DNA of 64,000 bases, taken from contig JAFDYD010000036.1 of the NCBI GenBank assembly GCA_018267615.1, forward strand, positions 40,739-104,738. The letters are read 5' to 3'. Shown one piece after another: positions 17,232 through 26,275 of this stretch. Origin of the DNA: Bacteroidota bacterium. Its GTDB lineage: Bacteria; Bacteroidota; Bacteroidia; Chitinophagales; Chitinophagaceae. Every line of letters begins with the position of its first letter. The stretch's first letter is position 1. Position numbers and translations under genes: made by a program. The notes under the pieces were generated by a model. It was not told the DNA's origin. It did not search any database and saw only the letters and a list, made by a program, of their open reading frames with translations.

Positions 17232-18071
17232 ATGAAAAAAACGCTTCTTGCATGCAGTTGTATAACGATAGTGTTACTGTCAAAAAATAATAGTGTTCTG
17301 GCGCAGGACCACCAGTTGGTAGAAAAATGGCACACGGATTCTGTTTTAAAAACTCCGGAGTCTGTGTTGTATGATGGAGAAAATAAAGTTTTGTACACTT
17401 CAAATATTGGAGGTGCTCCTGCCGGGAAGAATGGCAAGGGCTCGATTGGTAAAGTGGGATTGGATGGGAAAATTATGCAAGTTGAATGGGTAACTGGTTT
17501 AAACGGACCAAAAGGACTTGGAAGATTCGGCAACACTTTATATGCTGCGGATGTGGATGAAGTAGTAGCGATTGATATCAAAGCTGCGAAGATTATCAAT
17601 CATTATCCTGTTAAAGACGCGCAATTTCTAAATGATATTACGGTTGATGACAAAGGTGTCGTTTATGTGTCCGATTCTAAATTGGGAAAGATTCACAAAA
17701 TCGAAAATGGAACGGTGAGCACCATTGCAGAAAATGTAAATGGCGTGAATGGCCTGTTGGCTGTGAAAAAGGATTTGTATGTTTTGGCAAGTGGTGCGCT
17801 TTGGAAATTTAATGGCGATAAAAAAACCAAGCTTGCCGATGGAATGGATCAAAGTACCGATGGTGTTGAAATGGTGAAGCCAGGGGAATTTGTGGTGTCA
17901 TGTTGGACCGGTGCAATTTATTTTGTAAAAGAGGATGGCACAAAACAGCAAATGCTTGATACGCGTACACAAAAAATAAATTCTGCAGATATCGGGTACG
18001 ATAGCAAATCAAGAATTGTTTATGTTCCGACATTTTTTAAGAATTCCATTGTTGCGTACGAATTGAAATAA
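17232..18071 (+). CDS. Secreted SMP-30/gluconolactonase-like beta-propeller protein
   Basis: A 279-residue protein with a signal peptide (MKKTLLACSCITIVLLSKNN, cleavage near VLAQ). The mature part has propeller-blade repeats of the SMP-30/NHL type: SVLYDGENKVLYTSNIGG, GLNGPKGLGRFGNTLYAAD, FLNDITVDDKGVVYVSDS, IGYDSKSRIVYVPTF. The Asn-Asp pair (LNDITVD) is the family's usual metal-ligand region. Enzymes of the family hydrolyse lactones, but many exported members have no known substrate. It is preceded by the 29-bp repeat and followed 22-67 nt later by bshC on the same strand. Confidence 0.75.
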   Translation: MKKTLLACSCITIVLLSKNNSVLAQDHQLVEKWHTDSVLKTPESVLYDGENKVLYTSNIGGAPAGKNGKGSIGKVGLDGKIMQVEWVTGLNGPKGLGRFGNTLYAADVDEVVAIDIKAAKIINHYPVKDAQFLNDITVDDKGVVYVSDSKLGKIHKIENGTVSTIAENVNGVNGLLAVKKDLYVLASGALWKFNGDKKTKLADGMDQSTDGVEMVKPGEFVVSCWTGAIYFVKEDGTKQQMLDTRTQKINSADIGYDSKSRIVYVPTFFKNSIVAYELK

Positions 18072-18138
18072 GTTTTATTGTTAAATTATTACAATGGTTG
18101 AAGCAAATACTGCTGAGTTATTACTTTTATCCTCACTT

Positions 18139-19734
18139 ATGAATTTCACTGCTACCAGGCTGCCTTATCGCCAGACAGGATATTTTTCGGAAATAGCCAA
18201 GGATTACTTAGATAAATCAGAACTTCTTCAACCATTTTATAAACATGCTCCAACAATCGATGGTGTAAAATCGGCTATACATGCCCGAAAGCAATTCAAT
18301 ACAAACAGGGAATTGCTGGTTGAGCAATTGAAAAAACAGTATGAGGTAATTGAGAGCAGTTCTGCGGTCAAAAAAAATATCGAAAAGCTTTCGCACGATA
18401 ATTGTTTTACAGTTACTACAGCACATCAGCCGGCAATTTTTACAGGCACATTATTTTTTGTTTATAAGATATTGCACATTATCAAGCTGTCTTCCCAGTT
18501 GAAAAAAGAATTACCGGAATATGAATTCGTTCCGGTTTTTTATATGGGGAGTGAGGATGCGGATATGGATGAACTGGGAAATATTTATCTCGGTAATGAA
18601 AAATTAATTTGGGATACTGATCAGAAAGGCGCCGTTGGCAGAATGCATGGACGAGGTCTTGAAAAAATCATTGACAGAATTGAAGGAGAATATTCGGTTC
18701 TGCCCTTTGGAAAAGAATTGATCCAATTGCTGAAAGATTGTTACCTCGATTGTACAGATGTCCAGACAGCCACTTTTAAATTAGTCGATAGACTTTTTGC
18801 AGCGTATGGTTTGATTGTCCTGATACCTGATAATATTCATTTCAAAAAATTGATGGTGCCGGTTTTCCAGGATGATATTTTTCATCACACACCGATGACA
18901 ATTGCGAACGCCACGATCGAAAAATTATCTGCGAATTACGATGTACAGGCGAATCCAAGGCCTATTAATTTGTTTTATTTAAAAGATGATATCCGCGAAA
19001 GAATTGTGGAAGATGGAGAGAGATTTAAAGTGTATGGTCATGATATTTTTTTCACGAAAGATGAAATGCTTGAAGAGCTGCAACAGCATCCCGATCGGTT
19101 CAGTCCAAATGTGATACTTCGTGGGTTATTCCAATCGACAATCTTACCCGATATCGCTTTTGTCGGTGGAGGCGGAGAGACCGCTTACTGGCTGGAACTG
19201 AAAAATATTTTTGAGCACTATAAAGTCCCATATCCAGTTTTAATATTGAGAAATTCTTTCCTGGTTCTCGAAAAGAAATGGCGTGAGAAATTAGATAAAG
19301 CCGGGATTAGCATTGAAGATATTTTTAAATCGGAAGATGAATTGGTGAACGAGCTTGTAAAAAAAGAATCCACCAATCAGTTGGGGCTGGATAAGGAAAT
19401 CGAAGAGGCTAATAACTACTATGAGAAATTAAAACAGATTGCATTACCAGTTGATCCAACATTGACGCAATATGTGGAAGCGCTGCAATCAAAAGCGGTG
19501 AAGCCATTGATGGATCTTGAAAAAAAATTACTCAAAGCCGAGAAAAGAAAATTTGAAGTGCAGCGGGCACATATCCAAAGTGTCAAATCTGCATTATTCC
19601 CTCTCAATAACCTGCAGGAGCGCATTGAAAATTTTATGCCTTATTATGCACAATGGGGCAGTACATTTATCGATCAACTGTACCAGCATTCCCTTTCTCT
19701 GGAGCAGGAGTTTGTAATATTGGAGGAGGTATGA
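18139..19734 (+). CDS. bshC: Putative cysteine ligase BshC (bacillithiol biosynthesis)
   Basis: Last enzyme of bacillithiol synthesis, joining cysteine to glucosaminyl-malate. With the ATG at 18139 (MNFTATRLPYRQTGYFSEIA) it has 531 residues, the usual BshC length; an alternative ATG at 18094 adds 15 residues of poor match. Recognisable stretches are the conserved TTAHQPAIFTGTLFFVYKI (about residue 94), PVFYMGSEDADMDELG, ILRGLFQSTILPDIAFVGGGGE and the C-terminal coiled-coil with KLLKAEKRKFEVQ. The DinB/YfiT-type gene at 31842 is a possible bacillithiol-dependent transferase. bshA and bshB are not in view. Confidence 0.92.
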   Translation: MNFTATRLPYRQTGYFSEIAKDYLDKSELLQPFYKHAPTIDGVKSAIHARKQFNTNRELLVEQLKKQYEVIESSSAVKKNIEKLSHDNCFTVTTAHQPAIFTGTLFFVYKILHIIKLSSQLKKELPEYEFVPVFYMGSEDADMDELGNIYLGNEKLIWDTDQKGAVGRMHGRGLEKIIDRIEGEYSVLPFGKELIQLLKDCYLDCTDVQTATFKLVDRLFAAYGLIVLIPDNIHFKKLMVPVFQDDIFHHTPMTIANATIEKLSANYDVQANPRPINLFYLKDDIRERIVEDGERFKVYGHDIFFTKDEMLEELQQHPDRFSPNVILRGLFQSTILPDIAFVGGGGETAYWLELKNIFEHYKVPYPVLILRNSFLVLEKKWREKLDKAGISIEDIFKSEDELVNELVKKESTNQLGLDKEIEEANNYYEKLKQIALPVDPTLTQYVEALQSKAVKPLMDLEKKLLKAEKRKFEVQRAHIQSVKSALFPLNNLQERIENFMPYYAQWGSTFIDQLYQHSLSLEQEFVILEEV

Positions 19735-19747
19735 TTTTCGGATATCC

Positions 19748-20803
19748 CTAATCGGTAGAGTTCACGACCTCGTCCGGATGAAATTCCAACAAAAAATCCT
19801 TTTGCTGAAGTGGCCCACTTCCTGTGCTGCCGGTTGCAATAAAACCGCGGTTATCTACACTAAATCCAACCGCACCCGATGTAGCAGATTCTTCGAAGGG
19901 AGTTTTTTCTCTCCATAAATCTGTCGCGAAATCGTACTCCCAGGTAAATGCATAATAAGTTCCATTGCTTTCACCAGTGCTAATATAAGCTTTGTCTCCT
20001 GTGGCAGTGCCAGCCATGACAAATGCTACAGCATTGCTCCTTAAAATATTGGTGTATCCATCGTCAAATGTTTCGTTGCTCGAATTTGAAATAGAACGTA
20101 ACTGTTTCCAGGAATCATTATCTGAAGTCGATGGATCAAAAAACCAAAAATCGCTTACGGCAGTGTCTGCGTTTTTGCCTGTTACGACGTATGCCTTATT
20201 TTGATACACGAACGAAACTGCGGCTGATCTTTGAGTTCCTTTCAAATCCGATTTTCTTGTCCACGCATTTGTAGATGGATTATATTCCCATAAGTCTTTC
20301 AAGGAATTTATTCCGTCGTCGCCGGTTGCGATGTAGCCTTTGTCTAAGATGCCAAAGGCGATTGCGTCTTGTCGAGCAGTCCCTGAAAAATCCGCCCGGC
20401 GTGTCCATATATTTGTAGAAGGATCATATTCCCAAAAATCTTTTAGCAGTTGACTGCCGTCATTGCCAGTTCCGATATATCCTTTCTCCCCGATATTAAA
20501 TCCGATCGCCGAGCTCCTGCCACCACCGGGGAAATTAGATTTTTGTGTCCATTGATCTGCTTTGACGTTATATTCCCAGCAATCGGTTAGTCTTGTATTG
20601 GATTGCGCTGAATAACCAGTACAGATGTAAGCGTTGTCGCCAATTACAAAACTTGTTGCTTCGTTTCGCGCGACGCCTGTAAGAACTGATCGATGTATCC
20701 AATTTCCATCTTGCGGAAAATCCGTTGACATCATCGTCGGATCGCATGCGAAAAGTAGAAGCAGCATTGATGAAACATATAGCAGTGTAAAATTTCTTTT
20801 CAT
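19748..20803 (-). CDS. Kelch-repeat lipoprotein
   Basis: A 351-residue exported protein. It starts with a lipoprotein signal (MKRNFTLLYVSSMLLLLFAC, lipobox cysteine at residue 20). The rest is built from about six kelch-type blades: repeated units with GYIGTGNDG, DFWEYDPSTNIWTRRADF, GYIATGDDG, DLWEYNPSTNAWTRKSDL. This is a beta-propeller, probably surface-exposed and used for binding rather than catalysis. It converges on bshC with a 13-nt gap and no repeat between them. Function unknown. Confidence 0.85.
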   Translation of the reverse strand: MKRNFTLLYVSSMLLLLFACDPTMMSTDFPQDGNWIHRSVLTGVARNEATSFVIGDNAYICTGYSAQSNTRLTDCWEYNVKADQWTQKSNFPGGGRSSAIGFNIGEKGYIGTGNDGSQLLKDFWEYDPSTNIWTRRADFSGTARQDAIAFGILDKGYIATGDDGINSLKDLWEYNPSTNAWTRKSDLKGTQRSAAVSFVYQNKAYVVTGKNADTAVSDFWFFDPSTSDNDSWKQLRSISNSSNETFDDGYTNILRSNAVAFVMAGTATGDKAYISTGESNGTYYAFTWEYDFATDLWREKTPFEESATSGAVGFSVDNRGFIATGSTGSGPLQQKDFLLEFHPDEVVNSTD

Positions 20804-20916
20804 AAAAGTTAGTTTCTCTAAAATTATTTTTTTAAAAGTTTAGAAAAAGTTAACCCTCGCACTTCGGCATTTAAAGAAATGTGAAATAACAATTGTGAGA
20901 AATGAATAAAATAAAA

Positions 20917-20940
20917 AATGCCGGAATAATTTCCGGCATT
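20917..20940 (-). terminator. Terminator of the esterase gene
   Basis: A perfect 10-bp stem AATGCCGGAA/TTCCGGCATT with a 4-nt loop (20917-20926, 20931-20940). On the minus strand it is followed by TTTTTATTTTATT. It lies 35 nt beyond the esterase stop codon. Confidence 0.75.
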
Positions 20941-20974
20941 AAAAATGTTTATCGGGTTAATAAGTCGAAGTGTA

Positions 20975-21868
20975 TTATTGCTGATGAAAACTTTGTCCGA
21001 TAAATTGCAGCGCATCTACAATGCCTGTGCGCCAGTATGTCCATGAATGCGATCCGTCGCGCATGCGAAATTCATGCGGCACTTTTTTTTCCGTTAATGC
21101 AATATGTAATAAAGAATTCCCAACGGTTAAAAAATCATCATCACCGCAATCGATCCAGTAGCGTACTTTTTTCAAATCGTCGGCGGATTTTGTTTCGACG
21201 AGTTTAAGAATAGAATTTGAATACCAAGCCTGGTTCAACCTGTCTTTCCCTTTTAGGCCGCGCCCGAAAAGAGGTCCCCATGTAAATTCATAATTCTTCT
21301 CTGGGATAGCTACAAACTCATCGTCTGAAAGCACTGCTGCACTGAGCGGAGCAGACGCAGCAAAAAGTTCCGGATATTTTATTGCATAAATCAAAGATCC
21401 ATATCCACCCATCGATAATCCGGCAACAGCTCTATATTTTTTTTCTCCTTTGATACGAAAAGTTTTTTCGACAGTGGGCATAAATTCTTTCACAAAAAAA
21501 TCTTCATATTTTTCTTTGCCGTCATAAGAGTTGATATAAAAACTCGAATCTCCATTCGGCATAATGATGATCATTGGAGGAATCGTTCCGTCAGCAATTG
21601 CCTTATCCGCATAACGATTGATTTCTCCGAACTGCAGCCAGCCGGTATTATCATCGGTATAACCATGCAGCAAATAGACGACCGGGTAAGTCCTGTCTGA
21701 GTGATCATAATCTGCAGGAAGATAGACTGTGTATTTAACATCTTTGCCAAGTATTGAACTCTTGATGGTTTTTTGTTCAATTACTTTTCCCAGGTTTTGT
21801 CCAAAGACCGGGCACAAAAAAATTGCGAGAACGATGAATGAATAAATCTTCTTATAAATCGGACGCAT
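20975..21868 (-). CDS. Secreted esterase, esterase D/tributyrin esterase family
   Basis: Alpha/beta-hydrolase of 297 residues with a signal peptide ending about residue 24 (FLCPVFGQ). Visible features: YTVYLPADYDHSDRTYPVVYLLHG with the oxyanion HG, the nucleophile elbow VAGLSMGGYGSL (serine about 155), an acid in WIDCGDDDFL and the catalytic histidine in DGSHSWTYWR. This pattern is the Pfam esterase family (S-formylglutathione hydrolase-like, also feruloyl/acetyl esterases). Export suggests action on an environmental ester rather than on S-formylglutathione. Followed by its own terminator. Confidence 0.85.
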   Translation of the reverse strand: MRPIYKKIYSFIVLAIFLCPVFGQNLGKVIEQKTIKSSILGKDVKYTVYLPADYDHSDRTYPVVYLLHGYTDDNTGWLQFGEINRYADKAIADGTIPPMIIIMPNGDSSFYINSYDGKEKYEDFFVKEFMPTVEKTFRIKGEKKYRAVAGLSMGGYGSLIYAIKYPELFAASAPLSAAVLSDDEFVAIPEKNYEFTWGPLFGRGLKGKDRLNQAWYSNSILKLVETKSADDLKKVRYWIDCGDDDFLTVGNSLLHIALTEKKVPHEFRMRDGSHSWTYWRTGIVDALQFIGQSFHQQ

Positions 21869-21922
21869 GTGTTAAATGGTTTTTATTTTGGTAACTACAA
21901 TTGTGTTTAAAATTTTCGGGGT

Positions 21923-22861
21923 CTATATCCATGTAAAAGGATTTCCAGATGTGATATGCGTGATCTTTAATTCGGGAATTTTTGGTTGAAGCCATTCAAC
22001 CAGCCATTCCATGCCGGGTTCTTCGCTTACTGCATGTCCGAGCACAATCAAAGCAGTTTTCGAACCCAATGCTCTTCCATCGCGAATATATTCTGCAGTT
22101 TCCCATTCGTGAACTTCTCCCACTACCAGTACATCCGGTTGTTCTTGCTCGACGGTTAAGATGTGATGCTGGCCACCCGCGGCTCCGGGGATCAACGCAA
22201 TGCGTTCACAAGTCTGATTCATATCACCGATAACACGAAGATGTTCAATTTTCAATTTGGATTTAAAATGTTCAGCAAGATCTTTTAATTTGATGGCAGG
22301 TATTTGAATAGTTCCCGGCTTAGATGGCTGATAATGGGTGAGCCATCCCGTGGATTTTAATACACCATAGAGCACGCCGTCCGGGCGATACGTATGCCAA
22401 TAATCATGAAATCGCCACACCGCTATCTTGTGTTTATCGAGTAGTTCCCGCTTCTTTCTTAAGACATCATTGTGTTCTACCCAATGAACATCATCCTCGT
22501 GATTATAAAAAGTAGGTTCATGCGCGATGATAAAATTTGCATTCAGTTTTGCAGCCTGCTCGATAACCGGTACAGTTGCAAACATCGTACTAACGATGCC
22601 GCTCACCTGCTGATCGGCGCTTCCACTCTTGATAGTGTCCACTGTTTTTGAAAAAGGAGCGCCAGGAATTTCTTTCAGAATAATATAGATAATATCCTGT
22701 ACCGTGTAAGTCTTTGCCGAATCAAAATTTTTTGCGGCCATGCTGATTCCCGGAAATGCCAGCATCGCCGAAGCACCGGCAATTTTCAATGCCTGTTCAA
22801 TAAAAATTCTTCTTTCGGGACATAAAGGATTATCCTGTTTGTGCGGAACGCCATTTTCCAT
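21923..22861 (-). CDS. Nif3-like dinuclear metal-centre protein with Tat-like leader
   Basis: A 312-residue protein whose body is Nif3/YbgI-like: IIAHEPTFYNHEDD, GAAGGQHHIL, GEVHEWETAEYIRDG and VLGHAVSEEPGMEWL supply the histidines and acidic residues of a two-metal site. Unusually, the N-terminus has a twin-arginine segment (ERRIFIEQALKIAGASAMLA, arginines 17-18) ending near GISMAAKN, which would send a folded metalloprotein to the periplasm. Ordinary Nif3 proteins are cytoplasmic. Its central region WRFHDYWHTYRPDGVLYG also has many His/Asp. Exact activity is unknown. Confidence 0.75.
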   Translation of the reverse strand: MENGVPHKQDNPLCPERRIFIEQALKIAGASAMLAFPGISMAAKNFDSAKTYTVQDIIYIILKEIPGAPFSKTVDTIKSGSADQQVSGIVSTMFATVPVIEQAAKLNANFIIAHEPTFYNHEDDVHWVEHNDVLRKKRELLDKHKIAVWRFHDYWHTYRPDGVLYGVLKSTGWLTHYQPSKPGTIQIPAIKLKDLAEHFKSKLKIEHLRVIGDMNQTCERIALIPGAAGGQHHILTVEQEQPDVLVVGEVHEWETAEYIRDGRALGSKTALIVLGHAVSEEPGMEWLVEWLQPKIPELKITHITSGNPFTWI

Positions 22862-22906
22862 CGATATTCATTTTATCATTTGATATTGTAAAAACTGCCA
22901 TTACTG

Positions 22907-23422
22907 CTAACCTTCATCGAATTCGTTTTTCCATCCCTCTTTTTTTAATGCATCGATTTTTTTTAGTACATCTTTTTCAAGACTTTTTTTATACGCATCC
23001 ACTTCGATACCGATGACTTCATCAAAAGCGCCAATAATGCTTGCTGCAAGTATGCCCGCATTTTTTGCAGCATTTAATGCAACAGTAGCAACAGGAATAC
23101 CATTGGGCATTTGCAAAATAGAAAGCACCGAGTCCCATCCATCAATAGAATTGGAAGATTTTATCGGAACTCCAATAACCGGCAGTGAACTGATAGCGGC
23201 AACCATACCCGGAAGATGAGCCGCACCACCAGCGCCGGCGATAATCACTTTCAACCCGCGTTCACGTGCTTTTGAAGCGTATTCAACCATGCGCAATGGT
23301 GTACGATGCGCCGAGACGACAGTTACTTCACACTCGATACCGAACTCTTTCAAAATATCAGCAGCGGATTGCATAATTGGTAAATCGCTATCACTGCCCA
23401 TGATAATACCGACTTGTATCAT
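22907..23422 (-). CDS. purE: N5-carboxyaminoimidazole ribonucleotide mutase
   Basis: Purine biosynthesis step converting N5-CAIR to CAIR. 171 residues; class I PurE by [16 protein letters not shown] at residues 9-24, [15 protein letters not shown] (catalytic His) and [16 protein letters not shown]. It ends with a short lysine-rich helix. purK lies 101 nt upstream on the same strand, so purK-purE probably form one transcript. The spacer is AT-rich and shows no hairpin repeat. Confidence 0.96.
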   Translation of the reverse strand: MIQVGIIMGSDSDLPIMQSAADILKEFGIECEVTVVSAHRTPLRMVEYASKARERGLKVIIAGAGGAAHLPGMVAAISSLPVIGVPIKSSNSIDGWDSVLSILQMPNGIPVATVALNAAKNAGILAASIIGAFDEVIGIEVDAYKKSLEKDVLKKIDALKKEGWKNEFDEG

Positions 23423-23523
23423 TGTTTAAATTTCAGATATAAAATTAATTGAGCCGAAGTATTAAAGTTCAAATTTATTTTTTAAAAAATATTATTGACC
23501 AAACTCAAAATATCTCATGCTTA

Positions 23524-24648
23524 TTATTGGCTGATCACTTTCAAAGTATGTTTTATCTTATTTGCTTTGTGAGTCAGATCACTCTTGTCCGTACTGAGGA
23601 TGGTTGCATGTCCCATTTTTCGTCCGCCACGGGTTTTTTGTTTTCCGTAAATATGAACGAATACATTATCCATTTGCAACACTTCATTCAGACCTTCATA
23701 GTAAGCAGGACCATCATATCCATCCGCACCGATCAGATTTACGATCGCAGCTGGAATAATATGTTTGGGATTACCCAATGGATAACCCAGCATGATGCGC
23801 CAAAGCATATCGAATTGTGAACAATAGTTTGCTTCTATCGTATGATGCCCACTGTTATGAACGCGTGGTGCGGTTTCGTTGGCAAAAACATCATTTTGCC
23901 TGTCGATGAATAATTCGACGGCAAATATCCCGGGGCTTTTTAAATCCCTCGCAATTTTTAATGCGATGGCTTCTACTTTCCACAGCGTTTTTTCTGGAAG
24001 GTTTGCAGGACTGATCTGGTAGTCGAGCAGGTTAAGCACAGGATCAAAAACCATTTCTACCGGTGGAAATAAAGCAGTTTCTCCTTTTTCGTTGATCGCA
24101 ACGATCTGCGCAATTTCTTTTTGAATAGTAACGAGCTTTTCCAATATCCCGGGAGCATCGAAACCTTTTTCGAGGTCGGCTTTTGTTTTTATGATTTGTA
24201 CACCGCGTCCGTCATAACCACCCATTCCAATTTTATTCACAGCGGGAATAAATGATTCGTTGCGTTTGACATCTTCCAAATCTTTTGTAACTACAAATTC
24301 GGCGGTGGGAATATCACCTTTTTTATAAAATTGTTTTTGAAGGATTTTATTTTTTATGATCCTTAGTGCCGATGGTTTCGGATAAATTTTTACACCTTCT
24401 GTTTCCAATTTTTCCAAAGCATCTTCATTCACTGATTCGATTTCTATCGTAAGTGCATCCAATCCCTTTCCAAACCGGTAAACGTCGTCAAAGTTTTTGA
24501 TATCACCCTTTGTGAAATGGTGGCACAAATGGGCAGCGGGACAATCATCATCATTTTCCATCACAAAAGTTTCCACGGGATAGTTGGCAGCGGCTTGTAA
24601 TAACATTTTTCCAAGTTGTCCGCCTCCGAGTATTCCTATTTTCAGCAT
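23524..24648 (-). CDS. purK: N5-carboxyaminoimidazole ribonucleotide synthetase
   Basis: ATP-grasp enzyme carboxylating AIR to N5-CAIR, the partner of PurE. 374 residues. The dinucleotide-like N-terminus KIGILGGGQLGKMLLQAA, the ATP-grasp core with NKIGMGGYDGRGVQII and FAVELFIDRQNDVFANETAPRVHNSGHHT, and GAYDGP-like text are all typical. It appears complete. The reading frame starts with ATG at 24648 in a 340-nt divergent gap with the lipase gene. Confidence 0.96.
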   Translation of the reverse strand: MLKIGILGGGQLGKMLLQAAANYPVETFVMENDDDCPAAHLCHHFTKGDIKNFDDVYRFGKGLDALTIEIESVNEDALEKLETEGVKIYPKPSALRIIKNKILQKQFYKKGDIPTAEFVVTKDLEDVKRNESFIPAVNKIGMGGYDGRGVQIIKTKADLEKGFDAPGILEKLVTIQKEIAQIVAINEKGETALFPPVEMVFDPVLNLLDYQISPANLPEKTLWKVEAIALKIARDLKSPGIFAVELFIDRQNDVFANETAPRVHNSGHHTIEANYCSQFDMLWRIMLGYPLGNPKHIIPAAIVNLIGADGYDGPAYYEGLNEVLQMDNVFVHIYGKQKTRGGRKMGHATILSTDKSDLTHKANKIKHTLKVISQ

Positions 24649-24988
24649 GCAGTTTGATTAATGCGTGAAGATAGGAAAATTTGGTGCAGTGATAAACTGA
24701 CTCGAATTGTATCGGCGAAGCGGGTATCATTGATGAAGCGAGCAGGGTTAAGTTGCGATACGTCGAATCTATTCTTAGCAATGTACGCGGGAGCCGGTGT
24801 GCCGATCTGTAATATATAAGAAATTATTATTTCTCTTTCTTTTGCCGGATGCGAAAGAAGATTGGTAATTTGTTGAAATGATAATAAAGTGGATTTTCTC
24901 TGATTTGCGATTATTAATTAAGTTTAGAAATGAAATGTCAGAGGATCAACAGGCCAACACTTATTTTTAATCAATACAAAACCTCAAC
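24649..24988. other. Divergent intergenic gap, no recognisable feature
   Basis: Between purK (leftward) and the lipase gene (rightward). AT-rich, especially the right half. CTTTC/GAAAG complementarity around CTTTCTTTTGCCGGATGCGAAAG near 24827-24852 is weak. No tRNA, riboswitch or word-repeat fold is evident. Confidence 0.5.
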
Positions 24989-25819
24989 ATGATGCAATCA
25001 AAAACTTCAACATTCAATAGCAAATCAGGTCTTAAAATTTTTGTTCGTATATGGTTACCTGAAGAATCAACACGTGGAGTGATCGTAATTGTTCATGGCT
25101 TAAACTCACATAGCGGGTATTATGAATGGGTTGCTCAACAATTTACCAATTTAAACTATGCAGTCTATGCACTTGATCTGGAAGGCCGGGGACAATCGGA
25201 AGGCGAACGTTTTTATGTGCAAAGTATTTATGATTATGTAAACGAAGTGGATCAATTGGTCGACATGGCTAAAGCAGCACATCGAAATTTACCCACCTTT
25301 GTGTTAGGTCATAGTGCAGGAGGAGTAGTCGCTTGCCTCTACGCACTGGAACACCAGGAAAAAATCAGCGGATTGATTTGTGAAAGTTTTGCTTACCAGG
25401 TTCCTGCTCCTGATTTCGCATTGACTGTATTAAAAGGTTTGAGTCACTTAGCGCCGCATGCGCATACCATCAAACTCAAAAACGAAGATTTCTCTCGTGA
25501 TCCTGCAGTAGTAGCGTCAATGAATAATGACCCGTTAATTGCGCATGAATCACAACCATCGAAAACGATGGAACAATTGGTAATTGCCGACGAAAGATTG
25601 AAAAAAGAATTTTCATTAATCACTTTGCCGGTGTTGATATTGCATGGTACCAGCGACAAGGCCACAAAATATGGCGGCAGCCAATTTTTTTATGATCATG
25701 CGGGAGCTTCTGACAAAACAATCAAATTGTATGAAGGGCATTATCATGATTTATTAAATGACATGGAAAAAGAAAAAGTGATGGCGGATATTCAGGAATG
25801 GGTGACGAAACGCAGTTAG
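24989..25819 (+). CDS. Monoacylglycerol-lipase-like alpha/beta hydrolase
   Basis: A 276-residue serine hydrolase of the Hydrolase_4 (monoglyceride lipase) type. Core motifs: VIVHGLNSHSGYYEWVA (oxyanion HG), YALDLEGRGQSEGER, the nucleophile elbow VLGHSAGGVVACL (serine about 112), the acid in LHGTSDKATK and the histidine in YEGHYHDLLND. No signal peptide, so it is cytoplasmic. Likely substrate is a monoacylglycerol or another small ester; this is family inference. It stands alone. Confidence 0.85.
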   Translation: MMQSKTSTFNSKSGLKIFVRIWLPEESTRGVIVIVHGLNSHSGYYEWVAQQFTNLNYAVYALDLEGRGQSEGERFYVQSIYDYVNEVDQLVDMAKAAHRNLPTFVLGHSAGGVVACLYALEHQEKISGLICESFAYQVPAPDFALTVLKGLSHLAPHAHTIKLKNEDFSRDPAVVASMNNDPLIAHESQPSKTMEQLVIADERLKKEFSLITLPVLILHGTSDKATKYGGSQFFYDHAGASDKTIKLYEGHYHDLLNDMEKEKVMADIQEWVTKRS

Positions 25820-26085
25820 CACAAGGCAAATAGGTATATCAGTTCCATTTCAATACATCAGGTTTTCAATGTGAGCGCATCTATTATTAAAGGAGCCGGT
25901 CATTGTATAGTTCAGGAAAATACAAGTCAGGTACAGCATGATTTGTTAATTTTTTCCTGGGTTAAAAAATAATAACACAATTTTTTAAATAAAGTGATGA
26001 AGGCGCTGGACTATGTTCAACCCATTCCGCGAATAACCTTTCATTCACATCCGCCATCATCGAAATATTTCTACCTTTGTTTTCA
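25820..26085. other. Intergenic gap upstream of HPPD, little structure
   Basis: AT-rich left half with runs such as GGTTAAAAAATAATAACACAA; the right half leads into a -7-like box at 26072-26079. No word repeat or RNA gene recognised. Confidence 0.4.
26072..26079 (+). promoter_or_regulatory. Candidate -7 box before a 33-codon ORF and HPPD
   Basis: TACCTTTG is an exact TAnnTTTG. It ends 6 nt before the ATG of the small ORF at 26086, the same box-to-ATG spacing as ftsK and rimO in this window. No TTG at the ideal -33 distance. Confidence 0.4.
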
Positions 26086-26187
26086 ATGCGTCCGGATTAT
26101 CCTCATAAAATCTTTGGCGACAAGCGCGCGAATTATTGCCTTTTAATGGAAGCGCTTGCAATGGACGCAGCTTGGCCTGCGTTATAA
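26086..26187 (+). CDS. Possible 33-residue leader peptide or gene remnant
   Basis: ATG to TAA, 33 codons, starting MRPDYPHKIFGDKRANYC. Codon content looks gene-like and a promoter-type box is well placed. In another frame the following DNA (to a TAA at 26258) reads LGNIISGEIAYSQISYNNEP, also protein-like, so the two could be pieces of one gene broken by a frameshift. I recognise neither. It ends 88 nt before HPPD and could be a leader ORF. The evidence is weak. Confidence 0.3.
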   Translation: MRPDYPHKIFGDKRANYCLLMEALAMDAAWPAL

Positions 26188-26275
26188 TTTAGGCAACATC
26201 ATTTCGGGAGAAATTGCGTACTCGCAGATCTCTTACAATAACGAACCAATATTTTATTAAAATAATTCCAGCGAT

